64,000 bases of DNA from Actinacidiphila yeochonensis CN732 (GCF_000745345.1 NZ_JQNR01000003.1:558001-622000); one strand, 5' to 3'. Shown: positions 35,410-44,409, counted from the stretch's first letter. Notes: generated from the sequence alone by a model not told the origin. Program-made: numbers and translations.

Positions 35410-36940
35410 AGCGTCTCCGGCCCGAGGCCGGCTTCTCGCGGGCCGCCCGCACCGGCACCCCCATTACCTTCTTGGGTGGCCCCGCAATGGGGCGCCCGGC
35501 CTCCGGGTCCGGCATGACTGTCTCCCCCTGTCGAACGCATGGCCTGGGGGGTGGTGTCACCGGCCCGGAGGCATCGACAGACCGCTGATTAGGGGCATGA
35601 CCACCGGCTTGTCCGCAGGTCGGGAGGCTCTTCGTAATGTGGATGTGGCGATCGGTGCCGTGGGACGGCCGGGCGGGGACGACCGAAGGACGCGCGTGAT
35701 CGACACCAGTGACATCGGAGTCTTCCTCGGCCTGGACGTCGGCAAGGGCGAACACCACGCCACCGCCGTCACCCCGGCCGGGAAGAAGGCGTTCGACAAG
35801 CGGCTGCCCAACAGCGAGCCCAGGCTGCGCGAGGTCTTCGGCAAGTTGCAGGCCAAGCACGGGACGGTGCTGGTCGTGGTCGACCAGCCCGCCTCCATCG
35901 GTGCCCTGCCGCTGGCGGTGGCACGGGATATGGGCTGCCCGGTCGCCTATCTGCCAGGGCTGACGATGCGTCGCATCGCTGACCTCTACCCGGGCGAGGC
36001 CAAGACCGACGCGCGGGACGCATTCGTCATCGCGGACGCGGCCCGGGTCATGCCGCACACGCTCCGCTCGGTCGATGTCGAGGACGAGACCATCGCCGAG
36101 CTGGAGATGATCGTCGGCTTCGACGACGACCTGGCCGGCGAGGCCACCCGCGTCAGCAACCGCCTGCGCGGCCTGCTCACCCAGATCCACCCGCACCTGG
36201 AGCGCGTGCTGGGTCCCCGCATCCAGCACCCCGCCGTCCTGCAGCTGCTGGAGCGGTTCGGCTCCCCGGCCCAGATCCGCAAGGCCGGACGCCGTCGCCT
36301 GGTCGGCTTACTTCGGCCGAAGGCCCCGCGGATGGCAGAGCGCCTGGTCGAGGACATCTTCACCGCGCTGGACGAGCAGACCGTCGTCGTTCCGGGCACG
36401 GACGCGGCCGGGTTGATCGTCCCGAGCCTGGCCGGCTCACTGACCGCAGTGCTGGACCAGCGCAAGGTCCTGGCCACCCGGATCGAGGAACTCCTGGACA
36501 GCCACCCTCTTTCGGAGGTCCTGACGTCCATGCCGGGGATCGGCGTCAGGACCGGAGCCAGGATCCTCATCGATGTCGGCGACGGCGCCAGCTTCCCGAC
36601 GGCAGCCCATCTCGCCGCTTACGCCGGTCTCGCCCCGGCCACCCGGTCGTCCGGCTCCTCGATCCGCGGCGAGCAGCCCTCTCGCAGAGGAAACAAGCAG
36701 CTCAAACGCGCCTTCTTCCTCTCCGCGTTCGCGTCGCTCGCCGATCCCGTCTCCCGGGCCTACTACGACAAGAAGATCGCCCAGGGCAAGCACCACACCC
36801 AGGCCCTGCTCTGCCTCGCCCGCCGCCGGGCCGACGTCCTGTTCGCCATGCTCCGCGACGGCACCTTCTACCAACCACAGACACCGGCAACAACATGAAC
36901 AGCCCGGGTCTTGTCGCCCCAAGACGCCTGTGATCGGCTC
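35410..36940 (+). mobile_element. IS110-family insertion sequence (approximate limits)
   Basis: Consists of the transposase at 35696-36898, about 250-290 bases of non-coding, hairpin-rich left end and a short right end. IS110 elements lack terminal inverted repeats, and none are seen, so the limits are estimates. The left end lies directly upstream of the HEPN/ATPase pair and may have displaced its promoter. Confidence 0.65.
35696..36898 (+). CDS. IS110-family DEDD transposase
   Basis: A full-length 400-residue transposase. The N-terminal RuvC-like domain has LGLDVGKGEHH, VVDQP and KTDARDA; the C-terminal Tnp20 domain has MPGIGVRTGA and the YAGLAPATRSSGSSIRG region that carries the catalytic serine. 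GTG 35696 has GAAGGA about 6 bases upstream. The frame is intact, so the element may be active. Confidence 0.92.
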   Translation: MIDTSDIGVFLGLDVGKGEHHATAVTPAGKKAFDKRLPNSEPRLREVFGKLQAKHGTVLVVVDQPASIGALPLAVARDMGCPVAYLPGLTMRRIADLYPGEAKTDARDAFVIADAARVMPHTLRSVDVEDETIAELEMIVGFDDDLAGEATRVSNRLRGLLTQIHPHLERVLGPRIQHPAVLQLLERFGSPAQIRKAGRRRLVGLLRPKAPRMAERLVEDIFTALDEQTVVVPGTDAAGLIVPSLAGSLTAVLDQRKVLATRIEELLDSHPLSEVLTSMPGIGVRTGARILIDVGDGASFPTAAHLAAYAGLAPATRSSGSSIRGEQPSRRGNKQLKRAFFLSAFASLADPVSRAYYDKKIAQGKHHTQALLCLARRRADVLFAMLRDGTFYQPQTPATT

Positions 36941-36945
36941 TCCTC

Positions 36946-37245
36946 ATGGACGCCGAAGAGAGCGAGCACATGAGGACGATCCACCGCTGGCTCGCCGGCG
37001 AGACCGTCAACAACAGCGTCGGCATCAAAATCGTCGGCGGCCCCTTCGACGGCCGAACCAAGATCGTCACTCTCAACCCGGACGGCACACCCCCGCAGCG
37101 CTTCCGCGCGCGAGGCGGACGCCGCAGCCTGCCCACGACCCAAGCCGGTCCGGCCGACTGGCACGCCTACGAGGCAACCCCCTCCGAAGACTCGCCAGCC
37201 GGATGGATCTACACCTACACCGGCCCGGCTCCAACCAGCACGTGA
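36946..37245 (+). CDS. Hypothetical protein next to the IS110 element
   Basis: A 99-residue protein with MRTIHRWLAGETV, VGGPFDGRTKIVTL and a C-terminal GWIYTYTG. No family recognised. ATG 36946 or ATG 36970 could be the start; neither has a clear ribosome site. Codon use is Streptomyces-like. Confidence 0.5.
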   Translation: MDAEESEHMRTIHRWLAGETVNNSVGIKIVGGPFDGRTKIVTLNPDGTPPQRFRARGGRRSLPTTQAGPADWHAYEATPSEDSPAGWIYTYTGPAPTST

Positions 37246-37294
37246 GCTCGGGCCGCCCGGCCGCTTGACCAAACCCATAGGGGCACCCCCCCGC

Positions 37295-38485
37295 TCAGCC
37301 GGCCTTCGCCGCGCGGGCGAGCCGGGTGGCGGCCTGGGCGCGGGGGGCGTTGCCCTCGCGCCAGGTGCGGACCGGGTGGACGGAGTTGGTCAGCAGCACC
37401 AGGAAGGTGTCCGTCGCCGGGTCGAGCACCAGGCTGGTCCCGGTGAAGCCGCAGTGCCCGACGGCGCCGCGGCCGGCCAGCTCGCCCATGAACCAGCTCT
37501 GGTCCGCCTCGAAGCCCAGCGGGCGGCGCACCCCGTCGGGGTCCGGCTCGGCACCGAGCAGCCGTGCGGCGAAGGGGGGTGAGAGCAGCTTCGCGGGAGC
37601 GGTGCCGGCCAGGTCGTCCAGCAGGGCGCGGCAGAAGAGGGCGAGGTCCCAGGCGGTGGAGAAGAGCCCGGCGTGGCCGGCCACCCCGTCCATCGCGTGG
37701 GCGTTCTCGTCGTGGACGGCGCCGTGCACCATGCCGCGGTCGAGCTTGCCCCAGGGGCGGCGCTGGTCCTCGGTGGCGGCGACCCGCGGCAGCAAGGAGG
37801 CGGGCGGGTTGAAGCGGGTGTCGGCCATGCCGAGCGGGCCGGTGACGGTCTCGGCGATCAGCCGGTCGACGCGGTGCCCGCTGACCCGCTCCAGGACGCG
37901 CTGGAGCAGCAGCAGGTTCAGGTCGGAGTAGACCCGGGCGGTGCCGGGCGGGGTCAGCGGCTCCTCGGCGGCCAGCCGGGCGGCCCGCGCGGCGGCGTCC
38001 GGCTCGTCGTACAGCGGCAGCTCGGGGCGCAGGCCGGAGGTGTGGGTGAGCAGGTGCCGCAGCGTGATGCCGTGCGCGGCGGCGGCCGTCAGCGACGGGT
38101 CGTGGGCCGCGACCGGGGCGTCCAGGTCGAGCACGCCGTCCTGGACCCCGCGGACGGCGGTGACGGCGGTGAACAGCTTCGTCACCGAGGCCAGGTCGAA
38201 GACGGTGTCCGGGCGGGCGGGCAGCCACCGCTCGCGCGGCAGCTCCACGGCGGCGTCGGCCGTCCCGTCGTACCCGCGGTAGCGGGCCGCCCAGCCGACG
38301 GCCTCGTGCAGGGCGACGGTCCGCCCGCGCCCGGCCAGCACCACCGCGCCCGCGCACCACGGGTGCGGCCGTCCCGCGCCGGGGTCGGGCCGGAGCCAGC
38401 CGGTCAGCTCCGGGACGATCCCGGCGATCTCGTCGGTGTCGAGGCCTGCCTCAGGGCAGGTACCTCTCGACAGCGGCCGGGCCAT
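37295..38485 (-). CDS. Serine hydrolase (beta-lactamase class C / DD-peptidase family)
   Basis: A 396-residue penicillin-binding-fold enzyme without a signal peptide. The three active-site elements are visible: ASVTK (nucleophile Ser and Lys, near residue 100), YSDLN, and the HCGFTG motif near residue 345. GGAGGAGT precedes ATG 38485. The start lies inside the 3' end of the small gene at 38451-38648, so the two are co-translated. The substrate could be an ester or a peptidoglycan peptide. Confidence 0.85.
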   Translation of the reverse strand: MARPLSRGTCPEAGLDTDEIAGIVPELTGWLRPDPGAGRPHPWCAGAVVLAGRGRTVALHEAVGWAARYRGYDGTADAAVELPRERWLPARPDTVFDLASVTKLFTAVTAVRGVQDGVLDLDAPVAAHDPSLTAAAAHGITLRHLLTHTSGLRPELPLYDEPDAAARAARLAAEEPLTPPGTARVYSDLNLLLLQRVLERVSGHRVDRLIAETVTGPLGMADTRFNPPASLLPRVAATEDQRRPWGKLDRGMVHGAVHDENAHAMDGVAGHAGLFSTAWDLALFCRALLDDLAGTAPAKLLSPPFAARLLGAEPDPDGVRRPLGFEADQSWFMGELAGRGAVGHCGFTGTSLVLDPATDTFLVLLTNSVHPVRTWREGNAPRAQAATRLARAAKAG

Positions 38486-38648
38486 ACTCCTCCAGTGCTC
38501 TGCGGGCGGCTTCGATCCGCTCGGGGGTGCAGTCGGCCCCGGAGGCCATCACCAGGTCCTCCGGGTCCACTGCGCGCTCCGCGCCGGTGTGCAGGGTGCT
38601 GTCCTTGCTCTTGAACGCCCAGGTGCGTTCGTCCGGATCGTCGGACAT
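38451..38648 (-). CDS. Small conserved acidic protein
   Basis: A 65-residue protein with TWAFKSKDSTLHTGAERAVDPEDL and a C-terminal helix EAARRALEEYGPAAVERYLP-like. A consensus AGGAGG lies 7 bases before ATG 38648. It overlaps the downstream hydrolase by 35 bases on the same strand. Function unknown. Confidence 0.65.
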   Translation of the reverse strand: MSDDPDERTWAFKSKDSTLHTGAERAVDPEDLVMASGADCTPERIEAARRALEEYGPAAVERYLP

Positions 38649-38665
38649 CGCTTCCTCCTGAGGGT

Positions 38666-40006
38666 CTACGGTCCCTCCACGGTACGCCGACCGCGCAGGC
38701 AGAGCCCGGCGAAGCAGGCGACGGCGACGATGGTGCAGGCGAGCTGGACCACCGCCATGGGGACGGCGGTGCCGTCCCCGGCCAGCCCGGCGAGCGGCGA
38801 GAGCACCGCGCCGATCAGGAAGGAGGAGGTGCCGAGCAGCGCGGAGGCGGAGCCGGCGTTGGCCTTGGTGCGCAGCAGCGCCTGGGTGTTGGTGGTGGGC
38901 AGCACCAGGCCCATGGCGGACATCATCACGAAGAGCGCGGCGGCGATCTCGGGCAGCGTGGCGTGGCCGAGGGCGCCCGTGGTGAGCAGCACCAGCGCGG
39001 CGGTGGAGACGCCGATCAGGCCCAGCCCGACGGCCAGCACCCGGTCCAGGTCGACCCGGCCGACGAGCACCTTGCCGTTGAGCTGTCCGACGCCGACGAT
39101 GCCGATCGAGTTCAGGCCGAACAGCAGGCTGAAGGTCTGCGGGGAGGCGCCGTAGATGTCCTGGACCACGAACGAGGACGCGGACACGTACGTGAACAGC
39201 GCGGCGAAGGCGAAGCTGCCGGCCAGGACGTAGCCGGTGAAGACCCGGTCGGCCAGCAGGTGCCGCATGGCGCCGAAGGTGGAGGCCAGCTCACCCTTGT
39301 GGCGGTTCTCCGGCGGCAGGGTCTCGTGCATACGGCGCCAGACCACGAGGGTCAGCAGCAGCCCGATCGCGGTGCAGACGACGAAGACGCCGCGCCAGTT
39401 GGTCAGCCGCAGGATCTGGCCGCCGATGACGGGGGCGACGATCGGGGCGACGCCGGAGATCAGCATCAGGGTGGAGAAGAACCGGGCCATCGCCATGCCG
39501 TCGTACAGGTCGCGGACCACGGCCCGGGAGATGACGATGCCGGCCGCGCCGGCCAGGCCCTGGACCAGCCGGAAGCCGATCAGCAGGGGCGCGGTGGTGG
39601 CGAACGCGCAGACCGCCGTGGCCAGCACGTAGATCACCATGCCGATGAGCAGCGGCCGGCGGCGGCCGAAGCGGTCGCTGAGCGGGCCGACCACCAGCTG
39701 GCCGAGGGCCATGCCGGCCAGGCACGCGGTGAGGGTGAGCTGGACGGTGGCGGAGGACGCGTGCAGCGCGTCGGAGACCCGCGGCAGCGCGGGCAGGTAC
39801 ATGTCCATCGACAGCGGCGGCAGCGCGGTGAGGCCGCCGAGGACGAGGGTGACGACGAGGCCGGTACGCGCCTGTGGCGGCGGTCCCGACGGAAGCGGCG
39901 TCCCGGAACCGGCGGTGGCCTGGCCGGGGGCGGTGGGGTGGGGGTGGGGGCGAGCTGGGCGGTGGGCTGGGCGGTGGGCTGTTGCCCGGCGTCCTGCACG
40001 GGACAC
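38666..40006 (-). CDS. Bcr/CflA-type MFS drug efflux transporter
   Basis: A twelve-helix antiporter. The hallmark first-helix LPPLSMDMYLPALP, the loop motif GPLSDRFGRRRPLL and a conserved helix 5 are present. The reading frame reaches GTG 40006, but the first 40 residues there are His/Pro/Arg-rich. A better start, GTG 39999 with GGAGAG upstream, reads QDAGQQPTAQPTAQLAPTPT in a different frame; one extra base in the G-run at 39924-39950 would join them. Export substrate unknown. Confidence 0.85.
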   Translation of the reverse strand: MSRAGRRATAHRPAHRPARPHPHPTAPGQATAGSGTPLPSGPPPQARTGLVVTLVLGGLTALPPLSMDMYLPALPRVSDALHASSATVQLTLTACLAGMALGQLVVGPLSDRFGRRRPLLIGMVIYVLATAVCAFATTAPLLIGFRLVQGLAGAAGIVISRAVVRDLYDGMAMARFFSTLMLISGVAPIVAPVIGGQILRLTNWRGVFVVCTAIGLLLTLVVWRRMHETLPPENRHKGELASTFGAMRHLLADRVFTGYVLAGSFAFAALFTYVSASSFVVQDIYGASPQTFSLLFGLNSIGIVGVGQLNGKVLVGRVDLDRVLAVGLGLIGVSTAALVLLTTGALGHATLPEIAAALFVMMSAMGLVLPTTNTQALLRTKANAGSASALLGTSSFLIGAVLSPLAGLAGDGTAVPMAVVQLACTIVAVACFAGLCLRGRRTVEGP

Positions 40007-40009
40007 TCT

Positions 40010-40055
40010 CCATTGATCTAGTTGAATCGTTGCTTATTCTTTCAGTCGGCACAGG
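40010..40055. promoter_or_regulatory. AT-rich divergent promoter/operator region
   Basis: The most AT-rich patch in this part of the window, TTGATCTAGTTGAATCG then TTGCTTATTCTTTCAG, lies just upstream of the MFS gene. The imperfect dyad TTGATCT/AGTTGAA resembles MarR-type sites, which often control such exporters, though no regulator gene is adjacent. Confidence 0.4.
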
Positions 40056-40259
40056 TCCGGCGTCACCGGTTATCCGGTCACTGAGACGTCCGGGCCGCCG
40101 CGTGCGGCCGGTCCGGCGCGGCCGCCGCCGTACGCCGGAGGCCCTCGCGTCCGCGGGGCACCGGGCCAACGGACGTACGCACATGAGGCTTTTGGGCAGG
40201 ACGAGCTGGTCCGGAACCGCCGGGCCCGCGGCGGGACGAGTGAGGGACGGGCGACGGGG

Positions 40260-41276
40260 ATGACCGAGATCACACGGAAGATCCGCTGGGGCATCCTGGC
40301 GACCGGCGGCATAGCCGCCACCTTCACCGAGGCGCTGCTGACGCTGCCGGACGACGCCGAGGTGGTGGCGGTCGGCTCCCGCGACGCGGGGTCGGCCAAG
40401 GCGTTCGCCGACCGGTTCGGCATCCCCCGCGCCTACGGCAGCTGGGCGGAGTTGGCCGCCGACGACGAGGTCGACGTCGTGTACGTGGCCACGCCGCACT
40501 CGGCCCACCGCGAGGCCGCCGGGCTGTGCCTGGAGGCGGGCCGGGCGGTGCTGTGCGAGAAGGCGCTGACCCTCAACTCCCGGGAGGCGCGGGAGCTGGT
40601 GACGCTGGCCGAGGAGCGCGGGCTGTTCCTCATGGAGGCCATGTGGACCTACTGCAACCCGCTGGTGCGCCACCTCCTGCACCTGGTGGCCGAGGGCGCG
40701 ATCGGCGAGGTCCGGCACGTCTCGGCGCACTTCGGCTTCCACGGCGAGTTCCCGCCCGAGCACCGGATGCGCAACCCGGCGCTGGGCGGCGGCGCGCTGC
40801 TGGACCTGGGCGTCTACCCGGTCTCGTTCGCGCAGCTGCTGCTGGGCGAGCCGGACGCGGTGGAGGCGTGGGCCACGCTGACCCCGGAGCGGGTGGACGC
40901 CGCCACCGGCATCGTCCTGGGCTGGAACAACGGGGCGATGGCCACCCTGAGCTGCGGCTTCACCGCGGACACGGGCGCGCCGGCGACGATCTCGGGCACG
41001 AAGGGGCGGATCGAGATCCCCGACGGCTTCTTCTACGCCACGCGGATGGTGCTGCACCGCCGCGACGAGGCGCCGCAGACCATCGAGTTCGCCGACGTCC
41101 ACCCGGCCGACCCGGACGGCACCTCGATGCGGCACGAGGCCCGCGAGGTGATGCGGGCGCTGCGGGCGGGCGAGACGCAGTCGCCGCTGGTGCCGCTGGC
41201 CGGCTCGCTCGCGGTGATGCGGACGCTGGACGCGGTGCGCGAGCGGATCGGCGTGCGCTACCCGGGCGTCGACTGA
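40260..41276 (+). CDS. Gfo/Idh/MocA family oxidoreductase
   Basis: A 338-residue NAD(P)-dependent sugar or cyclitol dehydrogenase. The Rossmann domain begins RWGILATGGIAATF, with SRDAGSAKAFADRFG, then ATPHSAHREAA and LCEKALTLN (the EK-P-like motif, with Ala for Pro); the C-terminal beta-sheet domain follows with GGGALLDLGVYP. Substrate cannot be inferred. ATG 40260 has a weak site. Confidence 0.88.
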   Translation: MTEITRKIRWGILATGGIAATFTEALLTLPDDAEVVAVGSRDAGSAKAFADRFGIPRAYGSWAELAADDEVDVVYVATPHSAHREAAGLCLEAGRAVLCEKALTLNSREARELVTLAEERGLFLMEAMWTYCNPLVRHLLHLVAEGAIGEVRHVSAHFGFHGEFPPEHRMRNPALGGGALLDLGVYPVSFAQLLLGEPDAVEAWATLTPERVDAATGIVLGWNNGAMATLSCGFTADTGAPATISGTKGRIEIPDGFFYATRMVLHRRDEAPQTIEFADVHPADPDGTSMRHEAREVMRALRAGETQSPLVPLAGSLAVMRTLDAVRERIGVRYPGVD

Positions 41277-41367
41277 CGGCGCCGGGCGCCGTCCCGCCCG
41301 GCCCTGCCCCTGCCCCGGCCCGGTCCCGGACGGGGGCTGGGGGCGGCGGGTACGGGGCCGGTGGGGC

Positions 41368-41673
41368 TCAGGCGGCGCCGTGCGCGGCGGCCGCGTCGCT
41401 GATCCTGCGCGCCAGGTCCAGGTCCGCGGCGGTGATCCGGGAGCCGGCCGCGTGCGTGGTGAGGGTGACGGCGAGGCTGTCGTAGCCGAGCAGCAGGTCG
41501 GAGTGGTGGTTCAGCTCGTTCTGGATCTGCGCGATGTGCACGGCCAGGATCGCGGCGGGCAGGTGGGCCAGCCGGTAGGTGCGGCGCAGCGCCGTGCCGG
41601 CCTCGTCGACCTCCCAGCCGGGCAGCTCGGCGGTACGGGAGCGCACCTCGTCGGCGGACAGGGCTTCGGGCAT
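41368..41673 (-). CDS. phhB: 4a-hydroxytetrahydrobiopterin dehydratase (pterin carbinolamine dehydratase)
   Basis: A 101-residue protein matching the family length. The conserved NELNHHSDL (paired His that bind the pterin) and LTTHAAGSRIT are seen. It dehydrates 4a-hydroxy-pterins. GGAAGG lies 6 bases before ATG 41673. It is convergent with the MocA gene and diverges from the SDR gene. Confidence 0.9.
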   Translation of the reverse strand: MPEALSADEVRSRTAELPGWEVDEAGTALRRTYRLAHLPAAILAVHIAQIQNELNHHSDLLLGYDSLAVTLTTHAAGSRITAADLDLARRISDAAAAHGAA

Positions 41674-41802
41674 CGGGGGCCTTCCGTTCGGGAGATCGGG
41701 AGATCGGGCCCGGCCCGGGCGGGGCGGCGGTCGGGCCGGATCGCGGCGGGCGCGGCCGTGGCTGCCGCGATCCCATCCTCGCACCGATTACCCTGCGTCC
41801 TC

Positions 41803-42561
41803 ATGAACGACGCTGCGTACACCAACGGCCGGGTGGCGGTCGTCACCGGCGCGGGTTCGGGCATCGGGCGCGCCGTCGCGCTCGAACTGGCGGCCGCGGG
41901 GTGGTCCGTGGCGCTGGCCGGGCGCCGGGCGGAGCCGCTGGAGAAGACCGCGGCCCTCGCACCCGGGTCCTTCGCGGTGCCCACCGACGTCACCCGTCCG
42001 GCCGACGTGACCGCGCTGTTCTCGGCGGTGCGCTCCCGCTGGGGCCGGCTGGACCTGCTCTTCAACAACGCCGGCGCCCCCGGCCCCGACGTGCCGTTCC
42101 ACGAGGTGGAGTACGACGACTGGCGGGCCGTCGTCGAGGTGAACCTCAACGGGGCGTTCCTGTGCGCGCGGGCGGCGTTCCGGATGATGCGCCAGCAGGA
42201 CCCGGTCGGCGGGCGGATCATCAACAACGGCTCGGTCAGCGCGCACGCCCCGCGCCCGCACTCGGCCGCGTACACGGCGTCGAAGCACGCGCTGACCGGC
42301 CTGACGAAGGCGCTGTCCCTGGACGGCCGGGCGTACCGGATCGCCTGCGGACAACTCGACATCGGCAACGCGGCGACCGAACTGACCGCCCCGATGCGGG
42401 CCGGCACGCTCCAGCCGAACGGCACGACCGCCGTCGAACCCGTCATGTCCGTGGACGACGTGGCCCGCACCGTCCGCCACATGGCCGAACTCCCGCTGGA
42501 GGCGAACCTCCAGTTCGGCACCCTGATGGCCACGGCGATGCCGTACATCGGCCGGGGCTGA
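41803..42561 (+). CDS. SDR-family oxidoreductase
   Basis: A 252-residue classical short-chain dehydrogenase: VTGAGSGIGRAV cofactor loop with a GRRAEPL turn favouring NADP, NNAG, the NNGSVSA serine region and YTASKHA catalytic Tyr/Lys. ATG 41803 lacks a ribosome site; a TTACCCT box lies about 9 bases upstream, consistent with leaderless translation. Substrate unknown. Confidence 0.88.
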   Translation: MNDAAYTNGRVAVVTGAGSGIGRAVALELAAAGWSVALAGRRAEPLEKTAALAPGSFAVPTDVTRPADVTALFSAVRSRWGRLDLLFNNAGAPGPDVPFHEVEYDDWRAVVEVNLNGAFLCARAAFRMMRQQDPVGGRIINNGSVSAHAPRPHSAAYTASKHALTGLTKALSLDGRAYRIACGQLDIGNAATELTAPMRAGTLQPNGTTAVEPVMSVDDVARTVRHMAELPLEANLQFGTLMATAMPYIGRG

Positions 42562-42704
42562 TCCGGCCGGGCCGCCATGTCCCCGGCCCCGCTGGCCCCC
42601 GCGCGGGGTCCGGCGGGCCGGACCCCGCGGTGAGGTTGGCAACGCGGCTGACCGGTAGCCGCCCCCGACGGGGCAAGTGCTGCCGACCATGCCGGTGGTG
42701 ACTG

Positions 42705-43430
42705 TCACGACGCGTTAGACGGTCGGCCGAGCCAGAAGGCGGCGACGGAGGGTTGGCCGGTGCCGACGGTGGAGCCGTCGTGGGGCAGGAACTCGGTCGG
42801 AGCGATGTACCCGTCGCCTGGTTCGAGGCGGATGCGCAGGCAGCGCAGCGGGTGTCCTGAGGCGGCGTATCGGCGTACGTCGTCGGTGTGGGGGTAGCGC
42901 TGCTCCGGGTCGGGGTACAGGACGTGGCAGATCTGCTGAACGTCCCGGTCGCCGACGAGGAGGTAGCGCGGGCCGGGTCCGAGGTTGAGGCACAGCCGGC
43001 GGCGGCTTTGGTGGCGTGTGGCGTACGGCAGGCGGTCGAAGTTGTCGACGTGGAGGCCGATGCGCCGCCGGGTGTCGGAGTCCTCGGTGGTGGTGGCCCA
43101 GTTGCCGGGGCTGGTCGCGCAGCCCAGAAGGTTGGCTGGCCAGCGGCCGTGGAGCGGGTCAAGGCCAGCGGCGACTTGGAGGCGCCCCGTAAGGTCGTCG
43201 GTGTCGAGGTCCGGGAGGGGCCGGTGTACGAGTTCGATCCGGACGCTGGCCGGTGTCGAATCGTCGGCACGGTACAGCTCGGCGTCGGCGGCGCTGAGGG
43301 GGCTCCACCGGTCGCTGGGGACGAGGGCGCCGTCGTCGTAGCCGGGCTCTTTGACGGTCAGCCGGACCGGCGCGACATCGCATCGGCCGCGTATGTCGTC
43401 GAACGTGTCGAACGTGAGTCGCGGGCCCAT
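42705..43430 (-). CDS. Cupin/2-oxoglutarate-oxygenase-like protein of the RiPP cluster
   Basis: A 241-residue protein. It contains GLHVDNFDRLP (an H-x-D pair), RRRLCLNLGPGPRYL and a distal GDGYIAPTEFLPHDGST with another His, the spacing expected of a jelly-roll Fe(II) oxygenase or related hydroxylase. Assignment is by pattern only. ATG 43430 is 26 bases after the pentapeptide gene stop on the same strand, with AAGGGAGG upstream, so it is the last gene of the RiPP operon and could hydroxylate the peptide. Confidence 0.6.
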   Translation of the reverse strand: MGPRLTFDTFDDIRGRCDVAPVRLTVKEPGYDDGALVPSDRWSPLSAADAELYRADDSTPASVRIELVHRPLPDLDTDDLTGRLQVAAGLDPLHGRWPANLLGCATSPGNWATTTEDSDTRRRIGLHVDNFDRLPYATRHQSRRRLCLNLGPGPRYLLVGDRDVQQICHVLYPDPEQRYPHTDDVRRYAASGHPLRCLRIRLEPGDGYIAPTEFLPHDGSTVGTGQPSVAAFWLGRPSNAS

Positions 43431-43456
43431 GGCTGGCCGTGCCTCCCTTGGGGGTG

Positions 43457-44143
43457 CTACTTGTCGTCGAGGTCTTCGCCGAGGGTCACGTCGAGCTCGG
43501 CGGTGAGAGCGTCGGCCAGCTGGAGTGTCTGAGCGTGGTCGATGACGACTTGTTTGAGCGAGGCCAGGCCGCGAAGCTGGGAGAGGTCGTTGCCCCGAAG
43601 GTCCAAGCCGCGGTACTTCCCGCCGTCGAACTCGGTCAGCCGCAGGTCGCATTCGTCGATCAGGGCGGCGCCGAGGTCGGCGGCGGAGAAGGTGGTCTCG
43701 CGCAGAGAGCACTTGGAGAAGATCACCGGCCCGGCGGTTCGGACGCGGGTGAGCGTGCTGTAGTCGAACTTGCAGTTCTCGAACAGGACGTTGTCGAGCG
43801 TGACGTCTTCGAGGGTGGCGCCCATCAGCTTGCAGTCGCGGAAGACAGCCCGGGAGACCTTGCTGTCGGTCCACCGCAAGGAGGCCAGAGCGCAGCCGGA
43901 GAACTCCACGGAGTCGACGAGGATCTTCTCCAGTTGCGTGCGCTGGGCGGTGAGGCCGCTGATCCGCCCGCCCAGTAGGTGGGTGTCGGCCAGGTCGAGG
44001 TCCCTCAGATCAGCGTCGGCGTAGTGGAACTCCGCCAGCCGGCCGCGGCTGCCCTCCAGCGAGGTGACGTTGGAGAGGTAGCGGCCCGGCTCGTTCAGGG
44101 CGGGGAGGGTGACGCTCGTGCGGCGGATCGTGCGGGTGTCCAT
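43457..44143 (-). CDS. Pentapeptide-repeat protein of the RiPP cluster
   Basis: A 228-residue right-handed beta-helix protein: repeated (A/S)-(D/N)-L/F-x-x units such as ADLRDLDLADTHL, AVFRDCKLMGATLEDVTLDNVLFENCKFD and ADLGAALIDECDL. About 25 coils' worth of repeats fill residues 30-200. Such proteins can act as immunity or DNA-mimic factors, but no function is proven. It follows the precursor gene by 74 bases. Confidence 0.8.
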   Translation of the reverse strand: MDTRTIRRTSVTLPALNEPGRYLSNVTSLEGSRGRLAEFHYADADLRDLDLADTHLLGGRISGLTAQRTQLEKILVDSVEFSGCALASLRWTDSKVSRAVFRDCKLMGATLEDVTLDNVLFENCKFDYSTLTRVRTAGPVIFSKCSLRETTFSAADLGAALIDECDLRLTEFDGGKYRGLDLRGNDLSQLRGLASLKQVVIDHAQTLQLADALTAELDVTLGEDLDDK

Positions 44144-44217
44144 CAGGCGGCCTCTCAGCGCGGCGACGCGATCGCCGGCACTGCCGGCACCCCAGGGAGG
44201 TGCCGGCAGAGAGCCGG

Positions 44218-44409
44218 CTACTTCTTCTTGTTCCAGTTGTCCCAAGTCGGGCGGTTGTCGAAAGGGGCCGGGTTCTTCGCCCAGTTGTCCCACGTGGGCT
44301 TGTTGTCCCACTCTGTTTCAACGATGCCCGGGGTCGGGACGTCGTGCGCGGCTGCCAACTCCATCACGACGGGGGCACTGGAGGTGGAGAGTTCGTCCAG
44401 CAGTGTCAT
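44218..44409 (-). CDS. Cyclophane RiPP precursor peptide (AmcA-like)
   Basis: A 63-residue peptide. Residues 1-33 form a leader (LLDELSTSSAPVVMELAAAH), and the core carries six aromatic-X-X motifs: WDN at 34, WDN at 40, WAK at 43, FDN at 50, WDN at 56 and WNK at 59, ending in lysines. Three-residue motifs beginning with Trp or Phe and ending in Asn/Lys are the substrates of cyclophane-forming radical SAM maturases. The start overlaps the maturase stop as ATGA. The AmcA label is from recall of the family. Confidence 0.8.
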   Translation of the reverse strand: MTLLDELSTSSAPVVMELAAAHDVPTPGIVETEWDNKPTWDNWAKNPAPFDNRPTWDNWNKKK

